Below are positions 23,801-36,984 of a stretch of DNA of 64,000 nucleotides, piece by piece (the stretch's first letter is position 1; each line of letters opens with the position of its first letter). The notes beneath the pieces are model-generated. The model had not been told where the DNA came from and made no database searches. It saw only the letters and a program-made list of their open reading frames with translations. A program made the position numbers and the translations under genes. The DNA is from Gymnogyps californianus (Eukaryota; Chordata; Aves; Accipitriformes; Cathartidae): NCBI RefSeq assembly GCF_018139145.2, contig NC_059473.1, forward strand, positions 3,605,503 through 3,669,502, read 5' to 3'.

Positions 23801-26689
23801 TGACACTTTCCTGTTTCCACTGGGCATTATGTTGAACAAGAAGGGCGAGGCTGCAACAGTTTTTCTCCCCTCTTGATTTAAATGCATTTCTTCCACCGTT
23901 CTCCCCTGCAACATTTTTTTGTAGGACTTCTTGACATGAAACAAACGCATACTGTTAAAGCCAGTGAATGGAGTCGTGAATATATTTCTTGTCCTTGACA
24001 GCAGTGGCACTCAGCAAACTGAATAACTGTTTAACTATGCAAGGGTACTGAGCGTCCTCACATCAGCCTTTTGAGTAACTTTGGGAGAGAGGTTTTATTT
24101 GCAGGTAGATGGAAAAGCCATCAGAGAACCAAGGAGTAGGAAAGGAGGGAAGGGGATATTGCTGCCTCTTCCTGCTCCATTGCACCAAGCCAGCCCACTG
24201 CTGCCTTTCCTACCCTAAAAATACTGTGAGGAGCTGCAGAGGAACTTGCTTCCTCTGAAATAAGGACCAAATAATAAGAGACCCTTGTGGGGCAGCATGA
24301 TCTCTCTTGGATCAGTCCCACAGTGTGATCCCTGCCCAGTGCTGGAAGTTGGCTCTCTGAACATCTCTTGTAGCCACCCATTCCCAGATGTCAAGCAAGT
24401 GGTGTCTTAACTTAAATCTCAATATTTCTCCCCAGAGCGGCTGTGAGATTTTAAATAATGCAACTTATTTTGAGTTTTCTCCCTCTTTTACCCACTTTGG
24501 TTTAAGCTGGTAGTGGGACCACTGAAGTGCTGAGAGAACAGTGTGTGCCTTTCACTGCAAGCCTCGTCCTACAAAATCAGCAAGTAACAGAAATCTTGCC
24601 TGACACAGGGAGCTTTCAGGGCAAGGACAAGCAGCCAGTAATGATCAAAACTTCAAAATGGCAAGGTCTCCTAGCCAGGCACCTACTGTGTGATGAAGCA
24701 GCTCAGAAGTCTATACAAAAGCTGTAAGACATTGATTAGTATCACCACACAATAACTGTGTACATGACATTAACCAACAAACATCCTCTATGGTATTTGT
24801 TGCATTATTTGTTCATCTGCATTATGAATATCCAGATCAATAAGACCAGATTCCTGACTCTTCATCTTCCTTTTAAGTATCAATAGATGAAGTCCTGTCC
24901 CATATAAATGTGAGTTAAATAATGTGGACTAAATAAAGAGGAGAGACTGAGATGCACTGAAAAATACATGAGAAGGCAGATATTGCTGTTGTACCTATTG
25001 CACATACATGCAAACCTGCACTGTAAACGCATGCTGCCCAGCAAGTTGTTTCTTTGGCTTTAGCATTGTTGCAACTGCACACAGAAGTAACAAAACAACT
25101 GACATGGTGCACTGACCTCTGTTAAACAGTTGTTTATTTGACTGTTTCTGCTAATATCCCAGTAAGTCACAAGTACAAAGTGCTCTCTCTCTCCTTTTTT
25201 TCTTTTCTTTTCTTTTTTTTTTTTTTTAATTGCTAGCCATCCAGGACTCACTGAAGGCAAAACCAAATCACTTCCTGAATAAACAACACAGGGGACCAAT
25301 GTTAGAGGGGAAGGCTCTGCAGGGCGAGCGGATGGGGTGCTGTTTGGAGCAAATCAGGTGTGTTCTCTGAAGGACCCAGGGACCTCCCAGCAGAATAGGA
25401 AAAGACAGCGTTTCGGTGCCAGGAGCGGAGCTGGCCTGGCAGCACTGCAGAGCTGTCCAGCTCTGGAAGCTCAGGTGTCCCCAGGCATGCACATGGCAGC
25501 TCTTGTTATCTCACAGCAGTGACATCCTGTGCCTTTCACACTTGATTTTTGCTCTCAGGAAAAAAAAGCACTTCAATATGCAGAGCAAAACCATGCTCAT
25601 TTATAAGTGGGTCTGTGAAAAAATAATGCTTTTTTTACGTGCTGCTCCGCCTTGTTGCTTTGGTGACTGAGGAAATAGTGTAGCATCTCTTTAACTTTTA
25701 TAGCTAGAAGTCCTTTCTTAGGGTCCCGTTTTATTTTAGATAACTTCTGCTTGAACGTCTCTTTGTTGTAATGTCTGTAGAACCATTTAATGTTTGCATT
25801 GGAAGTCCTTTACTCAAAGGGAATTTTTGATCGATGACATATCAGGAGCTACTGTTCTTGGCCTGGGATAGCTGAGAAATGTGGAAGGGGCTGAACAGAG
25901 TGTCTGTGTTTATGTTCCAGGGAAAAGGCCCATCTGGACTTGCTCTGCCTTGTGCCTTGCTCTTTAGAGGTCCGTTTGCAAAATGACAACTTTCTTTCAC
26001 AATGACAATTATTTCTGAAACAAGCAGTCATGCTTAGCAGTCACTGCCTGATGGCCAATATTTACCTTGCTTTATTACATTACTGTAAACTTTGGTTGGC
26101 TATCAGAGCCAGTTGATGACTCTGACAATTTGGAACCTGAAGGACTCTTATGAAATTAAACACCGCCTTTGCGTGCCATCCGAGCCTCTAGATGGGCAAG
26201 TGAAAATAAATGTTCGAAAGGTTGTACTTTATATAGCCACAGACTTGACCTCTAAGTGCCTTAAAAGGGCTCACATACTTAAAGGTGCATTACCAGGCCT
26301 TACACTAATTCACTGTGATAGCTAAAGTGCTTTGTGTATACCACAAGAGACCAGAAGCCCTTGAGGATCCTTTAGAGCAGAGCATGTGGGCAGTTAACAT
26401 TATTCAGCTTGAATTTTGTATTTGCAGCCAGTCATGAGTGAAAGTAGGGGTAGACTATTTGCATATTGTTTTGATATAAAGCTAGAAAAATGCTTCCATA
26501 TGTGCAAGTCATGTAACTTCATCCTGTGTGTTTCTTAGATGCCTGGAAAACCCTAAATAAGAGGAAGCCCTTTCTTTTTCTTTCCTTATTTTTTCTTTTC
26601 TTCTTTTCCCCACTGAGAATTTCTTGGGAGCATTCATCCCTCCCTCTCTTTAAGTTTGCTGGTCTAAGCAGGAATACTTGAGACTGATT
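20831..26689. other. Unique non-coding DNA
   Basis: No gene supported. Opposed frames of 129-141 codons at 21999-22546 cover the same bases and match nothing. A pyrimidine run lies at 25183-25227 and a C/T-rich run at about 26570-26612. No LINE or SINE piece was recognised over nearly 6 kb. Confidence 0.5.
25183..25227. repeat. CT-rich / poly-T tract
   Basis: (CT)n grades into TTTTC repeats and a run of 15 T. On the minus strand it reads as poly-A. No retrocopied sequence was recognised next to it, so it is called simple sequence and not a retrotransposon tail. Confidence 0.85.
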
Positions 26690-26880
26690 TTAATTCTTAA
26701 CTAGATGGACATGATTTATTAATTCACATTTGAAATAACAATTGCAGTCGGAAGGAATCAGCTGAAAGCCTTAATTACATTGGAAAATATGCTTCAGTGT
26801 AGCATGGCCCCATCCAGCTTTCAGAATGCATAATTATCATCATTTTTTAATTTTTATATTTGAAAAATTGTGATGGAGAC
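26690..26880. promoter_or_regulatory. Candidate conserved non-coding element
   Basis: The stretch is unbroken and AT-rich with many homeodomain-type cores: TTTATTAATTCACATTTG near 26715, CTTAATTACATTGG near 26770, and GCATAATTATCATCATTTTT near 26827. A CAATTGCAG E-box-like word lies near 26741. No repeat or frame explains it. Function is inferred from texture only. Confidence 0.28.
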
Positions 26881-28247
26881 CAGACTCTGCTGGCTACTCA
26901 CACTGCTTCAAAGCAATGCCTAAATCAGAAGTGAGTCTTTAAATAGATCATTTTCTTACTTGCTTGTTAGTGCCCAACCACATATGTAGACTTACTGTGC
27001 AGGGTTTGGCCTCAGTGTTTTGAGTATTATTTTTACATCTGAGCCAACTAGCAGTTTCTGCGCCCAGTTCCAAGGAAAAAAAGATGTTAAACTGTGAATG
27101 CGCACTGGCATATGAGCTGAGATTAGGTAATTTGGGATCACTCCATAGAAATCACATATGGGCTTTGGAGACTGGGAATTCATTCCTGTTCAAACAGTGA
27201 CCAAATGGGGAATGGGGAAAGCAAGATCAAGGTAATTAAAAAAAACAAAAACCAAACCACCGAACTTCCTGAAAAGAAAAAATGCACCACAGAACAAGAA
27301 AGAAAAAACAAAGCCTTCCTTGCCTTAATCTTGAAAAAATATGACAGTTGAGAGACATATTGGCCCACTTGACCCAAATGAGGTAACACATGAGCACTTC
27401 TAGCTATGACTGCAATTCCTATCACCATTCTGTCTCTTAAGACTTCTGATTTTCCTTCATTCTGTGTCTGTCTGTCTTCACTCCATATTTGTTGGTTTCT
27501 GACCATCTTTTATCTTCCCCATGACCCTCTTGCCCTCATTCTGTTATCTAGGTTAGCTATTCATTAAGTTCATTATAAAACTGGTACTAGTTAAGGAAAA
27601 CTGCTGCAAAGTCAGTCCATTGTGAGACAATCGCTTTTTTATTTTTGAGTTTGAGAAACCTAGAAAATCTGTGCAAAGTTCACTTCAAGATTTGGATTAA
27701 AAAGGAAGTCCAAAATTGTTCCAAGTCCTTTTTCAGAACTGTGATTTGGCAAAAAACTGATCATAGCCCTGGTCTGGCTTTGGACATAAAACCAAGGCTG
27801 AGAGGTGCCTGGAATAGGTTTGCTCATTTTCCATTATGAGTACAGATGTGGTAGGACTGAAGCAAGGTCCACAGGAGCCCAACTGCCAAGGTAGAAAGCT
27901 AGGAGAAGGTCCTGGTGGTTAGCAAGGCTGGGACCTTACTTCATGACTTATGCCAAGGCCTCTTGCAACCTTCTCTTGCCAGTAATTTCCATTTCCAGGT
28001 ACGCCCTGATGTCCTGGAGGAAAACCTCCCCCTGAGGGCTACAGAGTAGACTACAGAGTCTATTCATCCAGTGTACAATACTAGATAAGGTGTGGGTTGA
28101 CTTATGGGAGAACAGTATGACTGGCAACATGAAACCCCAATCCCTCAATATCCTGCACTCAGTGAAAACCACTGCATGGTGTGGTTTCATGTTAAGACCT
28201 GGAGATGGTGGAGCTGTAGAACAAGGAACTGTCTGATTCTTCGTTAG
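26881..28247. other. Unique non-coding DNA
   Basis: Minus frames of 108 codons (27180-27506) and 117 codons (27948-28301) are open. The first encodes a hydrophobic Phe/Leu-rich tail from A/T runs. The second is unrecognised. Neither is called a gene. Confidence 0.45.
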
Positions 28248-28499
28248 CTTTGCCTGACCATCTGTGAGCAGCAGGAGCCCTTCCCTCTTAGCATCTCCCA
28301 AGTCTCAGCCCCTCAGACACAGCAGAGAGGAGGCATGAAGCAAAATGTAATAGGTGGTCATGTGAGATACTGTAGAAGATGGATGGAGAGGGCTGAAGTG
28401 AAAGAGGAGCGACTGAAGGAGCTCATAGTTCAGCTTGAATATCATCATCTGGATAGGGAGAACCACCTAATCCAAAACCTCACAATCGAAGGATTGTGA
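28248..28499 (+). other. Unrecognised small open frame with a charged helical end
   Basis: A stop-to-stop frame runs from after TAG at 28245-28247 to TGA at 28497-28499, 83 codons. The first ATG is at 28335, leaving 54 residues. The C-terminal half is strongly charged and helix-like (WMERAEVKEERLKELIVQLE), with Leu/Ile/Val spacing that suggests a short coiled coil. No splice sites, promoter or relatives can be shown from here. It may be chance, a decayed retro-element or pseudogene piece, or an isolated exon. I assign no function. Confidence 0.2.
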
Positions 28500-30460
28500 T
28501 GCTCATCTGTTTAACGCCAGAGGAGAAGCTATGGATTGGTATGTGATAGACAAGACAAAAGCCACAGGGTTATTTTCTTGTTCTAAACACAGGTTAAAGC
28601 AGCACTCTCAGGTATTGGAAAATGCTAAAACTTTTCACTGGCAAGACAATGCTGTATGAGGTGTCCTAAAGAAAGTGAAACTTTCTGAAGAAAAGGCTAC
28701 GCATAATAGAATCAGAGGCGGGCACCACAGACCACGTAGGTTCTGTTTGTCAGTGTAAGAGCAGCAATAACTTTTTTGCACCGTATCTATCAGGCTCTGG
28801 ATAAGGAACACTGTTTGCTTACCAAACTATTAAGAAAATAGATTAACAATGCTGAAAATATATATTTCCTCCTCAGCAAAGGTCTCTTCCCAGGCTTTTC
28901 CTGAAACAGAGTAGTCTGAAATTACACACAGGAGTGCAGGAGTAATTGGTTAAAACAGGGGGAAGGAAATATCACTTTAACTACTCCGTGTCCTTGACTA
29001 ATGTTAAAAGCTTTTGCCTTTTCTCTCCAAACTTGATGAAACTTCTTACACCTGTACACATGCAGAAATGTACTTCTGAAGTAAACTATGGTAAATGCTC
29101 TTCAGAAGTCATTGTTAAAATACAGAGGAGGATCCTTCTTTTATTCTGAGTCCTTCCTTCAGATGTGCACAAGTCTTCAAATACTTTTACAGGGAATCGG
29201 TATGGTGGAAAGCTCTTTGTTATGACTTACATGATGAAATAATTCCACTTATTCTTGCCCCTAAAAGATGGAAATGATACTGTTTATGCTCTTCGTTAGC
29301 AGCTTTTGCCCAGTGTAGCATTCACAGCGTTGAACCCCAAACCTACATGACACACCTATGGGGTATCTCAGTAGCTCTTCAGATCTTCCACAAAACTTGT
29401 CATCTTTGCTTTCCTTCCTGGGCCCACTGAGGACCACTACCTGTTGGCTGGCTGGGGAGCCCGCATCATGTACAATATGGCCTTCTTTTGTGCATGGGGC
29501 TTACTCAGACCTGAAGTGGTGTCTTGCAAGAGCTGGGTGATACCACAGAACTTCACCGACAGGCTCCTGACCTTTCTGTGACTTGGAAATGGCCACTTTT
29601 TTAAAAAGGTTTGTAAATGTTTATAGGAAAAGGCAACGAGAGAGCTAACAGGATAGCTGTATCTGGTAAATTCACCTCTTCTGTCCCTTCAACTGACTAG
29701 CGATAAATAAGGCAAATGCAAGACTGTACTTGAAAATATAAGAGCAAAAGAACAATCTTTTCTCCTCTTGGCATGGCTTCCGACAATGTTTGCTGTCTGC
29801 CAACGTCGCTGTGAGTTACAGTACACTGGGTCATCATTACGTACATGGAGCCAATGAGGGCAAGAATAACCCTAGAAACAGTCTATTTTCTGTCACTGAG
29901 CAAGTGTTGTTCTCTACCCCTCTGATACATCAAGCTACCTGACGTTTAAAAATGACTGGAGGTATGTTCAAGCTGTTTGTCCATCCTTTCCCAGCAATAA
30001 CACTGGTTAAACATGTACACACGTATATGTATATATTATACATATGCATATATAAAAATATATACATACACACCCACAAACATACACGTGTAATGCTCTT
30101 GTACGTGCCAAGCTCATCAGCTGTTTGCTTGAGAAAAGCAGGACAAAGCTCTGGGCAAAATGAAGGTGAAGGAAGGGAATCAAGACTGATCTCTGAAAGG
30201 GGGAGACAGTTTCAGTGAGCAATGCAGCTCAGTCATTTTGGAAATGGAGGATTTCTGAGAGCAGAGACCATTGTTGCTTTACGATCTGATTTTATTCTGA
30301 ATGTTTGAGTACTTAATGAAGGGTAAGACCACAACAAGAGCAAAGTAAGAATTGTTGGTGCAAAAATCATATCCTTATCTGACACCCAGTAGTGAAGTTT
30401 CTGAGCATTAAGCACCTCTGCATTTATCCTCCTTGCTCCTCGGCCATGAAAGAAGTTTAT
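28500..30460. other. Unique non-coding DNA with a TA/CA-rich run
   Basis: No gene was recognised. The alternating purine-pyrimidine run at about 30010-30090 is the only structured sequence. Confidence 0.5.
30010..30090. repeat. TA/CA-rich microsatellite, imperfect
   Basis: Mixed TACACA, TATATA and CATACA units are seen. The open frames that cross it (Tyr/Ile/His-rich) are products of the repeat. Confidence 0.8.
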
Positions 30461-30535
30461 TTTCATTCCCATTTTAATGATAGGAAACTGAGAATCAGGG
30501 AGATGATAATTCGAACTTTCAAAGTCCTGTTTAAA
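30461..30535 (-). mobile_element. MIR remnant, reverse orientation
   Basis: CATTCCCATTTTAATGATAG, then GGAAACTGAGAATCAGGGAG, then ATAATTCGAAC. This follows the reverse complement of the MIR core (CCCATTTTACAGATGAGGAAACTGAGG...) through its most conserved part. The remainder is too decayed to follow. Confidence 0.6.
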
Positions 30536-32149
30536 TAACTAGGTATAGAAAGAGGGCAGCATGCCAGGAAAAGGAGGTCTTCTGAAAACATTTCTGCAAA
30601 CATCAAGAGGGAGCCAAATGCTTTCTGCTATGCTGGCCCTCCTGGGAAGGACATTTTCTGCAAACCTGGCCTTAATTGGTGCTGAGCACTGGAAAATTCT
30701 GGTCCTCTACCCATCATTATGGCATTATGGGTCAGTTTGGTGTATCTGTTGCATTAGACCATCTATCCTCTGATTCAATCTTTGCCCTGGCTGTACATGC
30801 CCAATTTTATTTTGTTTTATTTGTGAAGAGCAAATTCAGGAGGAAAAAAAATATACTTTTTTTTTCTCTCCTTTTTTTTTTTTTGTCCTTCTCGTCTTTC
30901 AGCTTAGGATTTACAGTAGCATGGCCCATCCTACCCCCTTCCAAAATGCACTGAAAAGGAGCCATCTGTGGGTTCCCTCTGTTGATATATTTCCAAAAGA
31001 CCTTGCAAAATGACGTTAATTGTTTTGACTGCATGCACCTATTCGTTATTACACACTGCTGCCCGACTCTGTTGCCTTTTTTTTTTTCTTTCTTCAAGTA
31101 ATAATCTTGCACTATACTCAAATATTTGTGTACAATCAGCTCAGAGGGAGTCAGCCGAGAAGCCTTCCTGCCGTCAGGGCCCTAAAAACAGAGATGTTCT
31201 GAAGTCATTTCAGTGTAGGGAACACATTTCATACTTATCAGGCGATTTCTTGTGTACAGATGGGACCCACCCATACCACATTATTGAAATTAGCTCCTCT
31301 CCAGATTCCTTCCACTGTAGCCTGGGTTGGCTGTAGAAGATTTGAGCACATCACCTTCAGTGTTATCTTTGCTGATGTATGAGTTGTTGACTGCACGAGC
31401 TAGGAGCTGACATTCAATGCTGCACATTTCTTTCTCCAGCAAAGCCATGAAAATCTGATGGACTTCCTGGGCAATATTAAATCCCAAGCAAAAGCTTTAT
31501 AAAAGCTACTTCAGAACACTATCAAATTATTAGTATTCTTTTTCATAATACAGATGGGGTCTCATTTTATTGAAAGAAAAAGAGAGAGCGAGAGTGTTTT
31601 TTTCCAGCCCTCTTGGGAATTATTTTATTGAAAATATCAAAACTGGGAAGATTTCTCCAGTGCCAGGGGTCAGAATCTTTGACTAGTTTGTTGTAATGTG
31701 AACATATAAAAATTCACTCAGTGCTCATTCTCTGCCTTTTATTTAATGTACAATCCACGTAGTTCCACTTTGATTCTTTACATTACTGTCCCTAGCACTG
31801 AACATTTGCCTTGAGTGTTTTAAATTTCTTTCATGAATTCTGAGGATGGGAAAACTTCAGGAAAATTGCCATTGGCCTAGTAGGTATTGATGTACTATTA
31901 CCAATAAAACAAATTTTTGTTATTCCAACAGACACTGAATAAACAAGTACTTTATATTTCTTCTGGGAAGCTCTAACTTGAAGTATTCTTCACTGTAATA
32001 TCTCCACTTAAAAAAAGCATTTTCTTACTAGTTCCCTGTGAATCATATCTGCATACCTTAATGAGTAAGTGTTTAATATTTTAATTTCTATTAATACAGA
32101 ATAGTAAATGCTGCTGGAAGTCAGCTGAAGTAAGAACTATGACAAGCAG
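30536..32149. other. Unique AT-rich non-coding DNA
   Basis: T-rich and A-rich homopolymer clusters occur at about 30842-30895 and 31078-31092. No gene or transposable element was recognised. Frames of 92-108 codons are built largely on the homopolymers. Confidence 0.5.
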
Positions 32150-32460
32150 CTAAGTTACGTTTCTCCGTGTGCATCATTGTCATCATCACCGAGTACTATC
32201 AATGTAAGGACCAGCAAACTCATAATTTCAAAGGAATTGGGTTTTTTAATGATTGCTAAGGGCAGAGTTGTCACGCAGACCCTTTATTGTGACAATGATT
32301 CATGAGAAGAAAAGAAATCAGCTCGATTCTCTCATCACCAGTGACATTTTCTTTGGACTGGCAGTTAAAATATTTTTTTTGCTTATAAATAGATTACTGG
32401 TAATCTCTAAAGTCAGGTAAAGGTGACAAATATGGAACCTCTGCAGATAGATATGTTAGT
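32150..32460. promoter_or_regulatory. Candidate conserved non-coding element with paired SOX-like sites
   Basis: ATTGT at 32286-32290 and ACAAT at 32292-32296 form a head-to-head pair with one base between them, the inverted-repeat arrangement bound by SOX dimers. It is followed by TGATTCATGAG, which resembles AP-1/MAF half-sites. Flanking sequence has TCATAATTTC and TTTTTTAATGATTGC words and no repeats. Function is inferred. Conservation was not tested. Confidence 0.3.
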
Positions 32461-35400
32461 CATCTTTTAGCATAAACCTGGGCTGTAAAGTGAGATCACC
32501 AAACACAGCCTCGTTACCTCAACTTTTTTGCCCTTTTCTTATAAAAGGAGGCAAGTTCACCTGAGTTGTGTATTTAAACCCTGTGAAGGCTTGTGTCCAG
32601 GTCTGAATTAGGCAGTGTCTCTGATGGGCAAGTGAAAATCCTGATTTGGAACAACTGTTGTATGAAAGCTTGGCTCTTCTGCAGGTTGGCATTGCTTGTT
32701 TTAGGCTATGTTGGCCAGTATTAAAATACCTTTAAAATCCCCCAAAATGACAGCTAAGGAAAGTATTGTGTTGGCGTTTTGAGGCAGATCTTAAAAGGAG
32801 GACTGCTTTTGTCTGAGATCATACATCACGCACAAGTGCTTCTTGTGTTCTTTGTCAAGGGGTTATGAAGGCTCCATCCATGCAGCTGGGAATGCAGGAA
32901 TATTGCTGATGCAAAGAGGAACGTGTTTCGTAGGGCTGCAGTATGCACCTCCATGATCTAAGATGAGAAAAACATGCCATTGGTATGTCTTTGATTGCCT
33001 TAACCTTTCTGTCCTCCACACTGAGGCAGCCCCGGGAGCCGCTCTCTTGCTTCCAGCCAAGATTCCAGCTTCTTTCCAAATATCCCATTTTAAGTAAGCA
33101 GGTGGCTGAAGTCTTCCTGAGTCCAGGGACGTCTTACCTCAGGCATGGTCTAAATCACAACAAAACAAAGGAAAAAAAACCAACAGAAAGTCAGTGTGAA
33201 CTCAGGCCAGTGCTTGTGTCTCTTTCTGACTATGCAACCCGTATTCTGTGAATAAATTCATTTCTGCGTGTTTAATCTGACACCTTTTGCAAGCAATACA
33301 GTCACTCAAAACACCAGCAATGAATAAACACTACCAGCCTCTTGTAGATATTTGATTGGGTAGCTAATTCACAAATGATTGACTACCCAAGTAGTGAGAG
33401 CATATGGAGGCTCTGCGAGCGACTGTCAACACGAGGAAAGTAGTCAGGGAAGCCAATTGTTAAGAACTGAAAACAATAGCGAACAAGAAAGTCCTTGAAG
33501 GAATGTGGCACTGGGTCTGCTTGAAGCATGAATTTATGAAAACGCGTGGCCAAAACAAAAGAAGATGGCAGCATCATTTCCTATATATGCTTCTCGTTGT
33601 TGGTTATTATTATTTCAATTTTTGACACTTGAATGAAATGTGGTATAATTGGGCTTCATAGCTGCTGCTTCAGGCGACATCAATTGCCTTTTTTAAAAAT
33701 GGTGATGGCGTTGAGGGAGAGTCTTTTTTTCCTTTTATGTTTTGAAGCTGCCGTACTCTCAGTGCCACTCGTACAATACACGAAAGGGGCATTGTACTCC
33801 TGGGAGGGTCTGCAGGGCTGGGGACTGATCCCATGAAGAAATATGAGATGGAGAAGAAAAGAAAAGTAAACATACTGTAGGATGTTACGCTAAAGCTAAT
33901 CCCAAGATATCCCTTCTTCTTTTTCCTCTCTGGGTTTTCCTTACCGATAGCTCAAGCATTTCACTTCCTTCCCTGTAGCACACAGAGCGTATAACATTAC
34001 AGGTGTATGCAAGAGAACTCCATTCCCTGCCTTCCTTTGCTTTGATTCAGTAATCAATTCTGTCAAGTTTGAAGGACCTTAAGCTGTCATGAAAGGAAAA
34101 TCATTCCTTAAACTGTGTTTATTTCTGCTACAAAAAAACACCTCTGCATCTTTTGTTTGTATTGATAGGTATACTGCAGGATTTGGTTGGCTTATTTTGA
34201 CTTGGGGAGGAAATAAGATGAGAAGCATTATGTTTTTCAAAGTTGGATTCAGCAGGGAAAGGGAAGATGTATTCATCATTCTGCTTTTGCATTGAGAAGC
34301 AATTCTTTAGGAGGTAGAATAAATCTTTAAAAAATAATGCTGAAAATACTCTAATGACTAAGAAGACTGAATGAACCTATTGTGGCTGAATCCTTTGCGG
34401 GGGATAGATCCTACTGGATATGTTTTAAATATCACATCATGCCCCTCATTTCTGCTCCTCCTCAAATCCACCAGTACAGGGCTGGTTAAGCCCCAGCATA
34501 GAGCAGCATTTCATTTCAGTGTCCCCAGGGGAACTTCAGCCTCCCGAGGCTGTTGGGGTGCCCTGCCCTTACAGCCTGTGCCCTTGGCTGTGTCCCTAGC
34601 GTTAGGGTTTGGGTGGTGATATAGAGCCGAAAGAAGTAGAGAATTTTTTGGCTACAGCAGGGGAAGCCTTTTCATTGCCTGAATGACAGGTGGAACTGGC
34701 ACTGGAGGAGAGAAGGGAAATTAGTTTAGCCATGTCTGTATAGCTTTAAAAACAAAATATTTGCATATCTTAAAGGCAGTTTCCCTTCAGGCAGACCCAA
34801 ATGAAGGATCCAAACACCCCCAAATGAAGGACCATCTGTACTGTAGCTCTGTATAACTACTGTAGCTTCACAGAAAAACTGCCAAAGGATGTGCAGGATG
34901 TAGCCCTTCTGCCAGGTGCTGTCAGCGGCAGTGGATGCTGGGTTCGAATGTTAGGAGGTTCCTCCTAAAATTCACAAACACACGTACTTGCGCCGATCCC
35001 CAGGTGAGTGAAATGGCTCCCCTTGGTGCTTTCAGGCAGCAAACTTTCCTCTTTTGCTAAGGCCTAAGTTTGTGCATAAAGCAAAGAAAATGCGGCTGAG
35101 AAAAAAGGAGCATAAATGTGGAAACACAACCACAATAACAGAAATGTCAGTTTATAATGTTACAGCTTGTAAACAAGATGTATGTAAACTCCCCCTCCAC
35201 ACACACGCACATATGTGTGCACTGTATTTTGGGCAGCAATCCTTTTCCTCGCTTCTCTTACCCTCTGGCAGGAGTCTTCAGTGCATGTTGTCCCTTTAAT
35301 GTTTCTTTTTGCTTCTCACCAGCCCTTTCCCCCAGGCACCCCACCAGGAGTTGTTGATGTTGACTAGTGGAGATACTGTCTCTCTACCACAGGGTTAGAC

Positions 35401-36984
35401 TCATGTCTTCCTGCTCTTTCTCGGTCATACAGATGCCAGAGATAGGAGTGCTGGTAGAGACATGTTTTCCCCTTCTCCCAGTGTCTCCTCCTGACTTTTC
35501 ACTCTCACCAAAATGCCAGGCTTCAATTACTTTAAGGCTCTGCCAGCCAGTAAAACCCATTTGTTCTTCCTCTTCTTATCAGTGAGATCCCAAGCAGGGG
35601 ATCCCCCGTGACAGCCAGCACTACTGCTAAGACCTGACGCAGAGCTGGGGGCTGCCTGCGGGTGCCGAGCTGTAGCAGAGCGAGCAGAGTCTGGGGCGCT
35701 CATATTGGCAGGTAACTCTTGGAACTTCGTTGCCTAGAAGACATAAATTTCAGTGCAATTCTTAGGTGTAGGCATTTAACTACGAATGATTTAGGATCTT
35801 AAACAATTTAAAAATATTCTTTTTAAGAAATCTTTGCAGTTAACCTTTAACTGCTTCCAGTTCACAGAATCCTTTACAAGAAAGGGCAGGAAATCAATAG
35901 CTCTAAAAAGCAAAAGCAACAGCCCTAGCATCAGCATGTGCCATATCATACTGGTGTGCCAGTGCGAGCAATTGCCTAGAGCAAGCAGGAGGTGACACAG
36001 AAGAGCCATCCCTCTGCCTGAGTTACTTTTGCATTATAATCTGGCTCATAAGGAATCCTATAAGGAAAAGGGAGGATGAAGTTTGGTTTCATCACCAAGC
36101 CATTATCAGGGGAACCTAGGGCACGTGATGTTTGTCCGCACAGTAATCCCTAAATCCATTGATTTCTGAGAGCTCGTTAGTGTGAGCATGGCAGGCAAGA
36201 TTTTGACCTGCTTTTGGTGTTGTGCTGGTCCTGGAAATTGTTGTTACTTTTGTGACTCTACTACAAGTACTATAAAACAGGAAGAGGCTTAAAACTAAGC
36301 TAGCTGCTTGTCAACCTCAATTTCTATCTCTATGCAAACAAACAAACCACACACCCCCATACACCCCCTGTTCAGTGAGCTTTCCTGCTTTCCTTTGTTC
36401 AGCTTTTCCATACTTTTGTCTTAGATGTTAGAAGGTTAGACATAAGGTCATTCACTAACCATTTCATGTGGATACAGCAAGTCAGTTCAGGTCTTCTCCC
36501 CCTCCCCTCAATTCATCTGAAATCTCTGCTGTGCAATAATGGGGCTGAAAACACAGTCCTCATGGTAAAAAAATAAAAAAATGCTGCTGTTCCACAGGAG
36601 TCCTGGGAAAGGATGTCCCAGATGGGTGTCTGTGCAACTCAAAATGGGTTGTTTGGATGTCACATATTACTCAGGCAGTAGATTAGTATGAGTTTGAACC
36701 CTTTTAAGCAGAAGCTGGGAAGGGGTTGGAAATACTTCTGTCATCAATAACTCCAGGATCTTCTCTTCAGCTTTTGCTTCTTCTTAAGGCCTAGGACATA
36801 CTCCTTCTGTACCACCGGGAAGGGCAGTTCAGGGAGGATATTATTCACAGGTGTCAAAAACCCCAAGCATGTGTCACTTGCTGATAGCAATTATTGTGGT
36901 GGCAGGGCTCTGCCCAAATATTGCCATGGATATGGACGGTGATCTCCTGTGAGTTGTTCTGCCCAGTTTCTGGAACTGACTTCT
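32461..36984. other. Unique non-coding DNA
   Basis: About 4.5 kb with no supportable gene. A spaced direct repeat (CCCAAATGAAGGA, twice between 34797 and 34830) and slightly GC-richer patches near 34490-34600 and 35600-35700 are the only structure. Frames of at most 88 codons are unrecognised. Confidence 0.5.

Noticed and set aside
25195..25227. Poly-T run as the poly-A tail of a minus-strand processed pseudogene
   Set aside because: The sequence on the expected body side contains no recognisable coding remnant and no flanking duplication was seen. It grades out of a CT microsatellite.
26800..26830. TAGCATGGCCCC as part of a U6 snRNA copy (also TAGCATGGCCC near 30918)
   Set aside because: Only the short word matches. 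The surrounding U6 sequence is absent at both places.
30007..30222. Frame rich in Tyr, Ile, Cys and Val
   Set aside because: It is a translation of the TA/CA microsatellite at 30010-30090.
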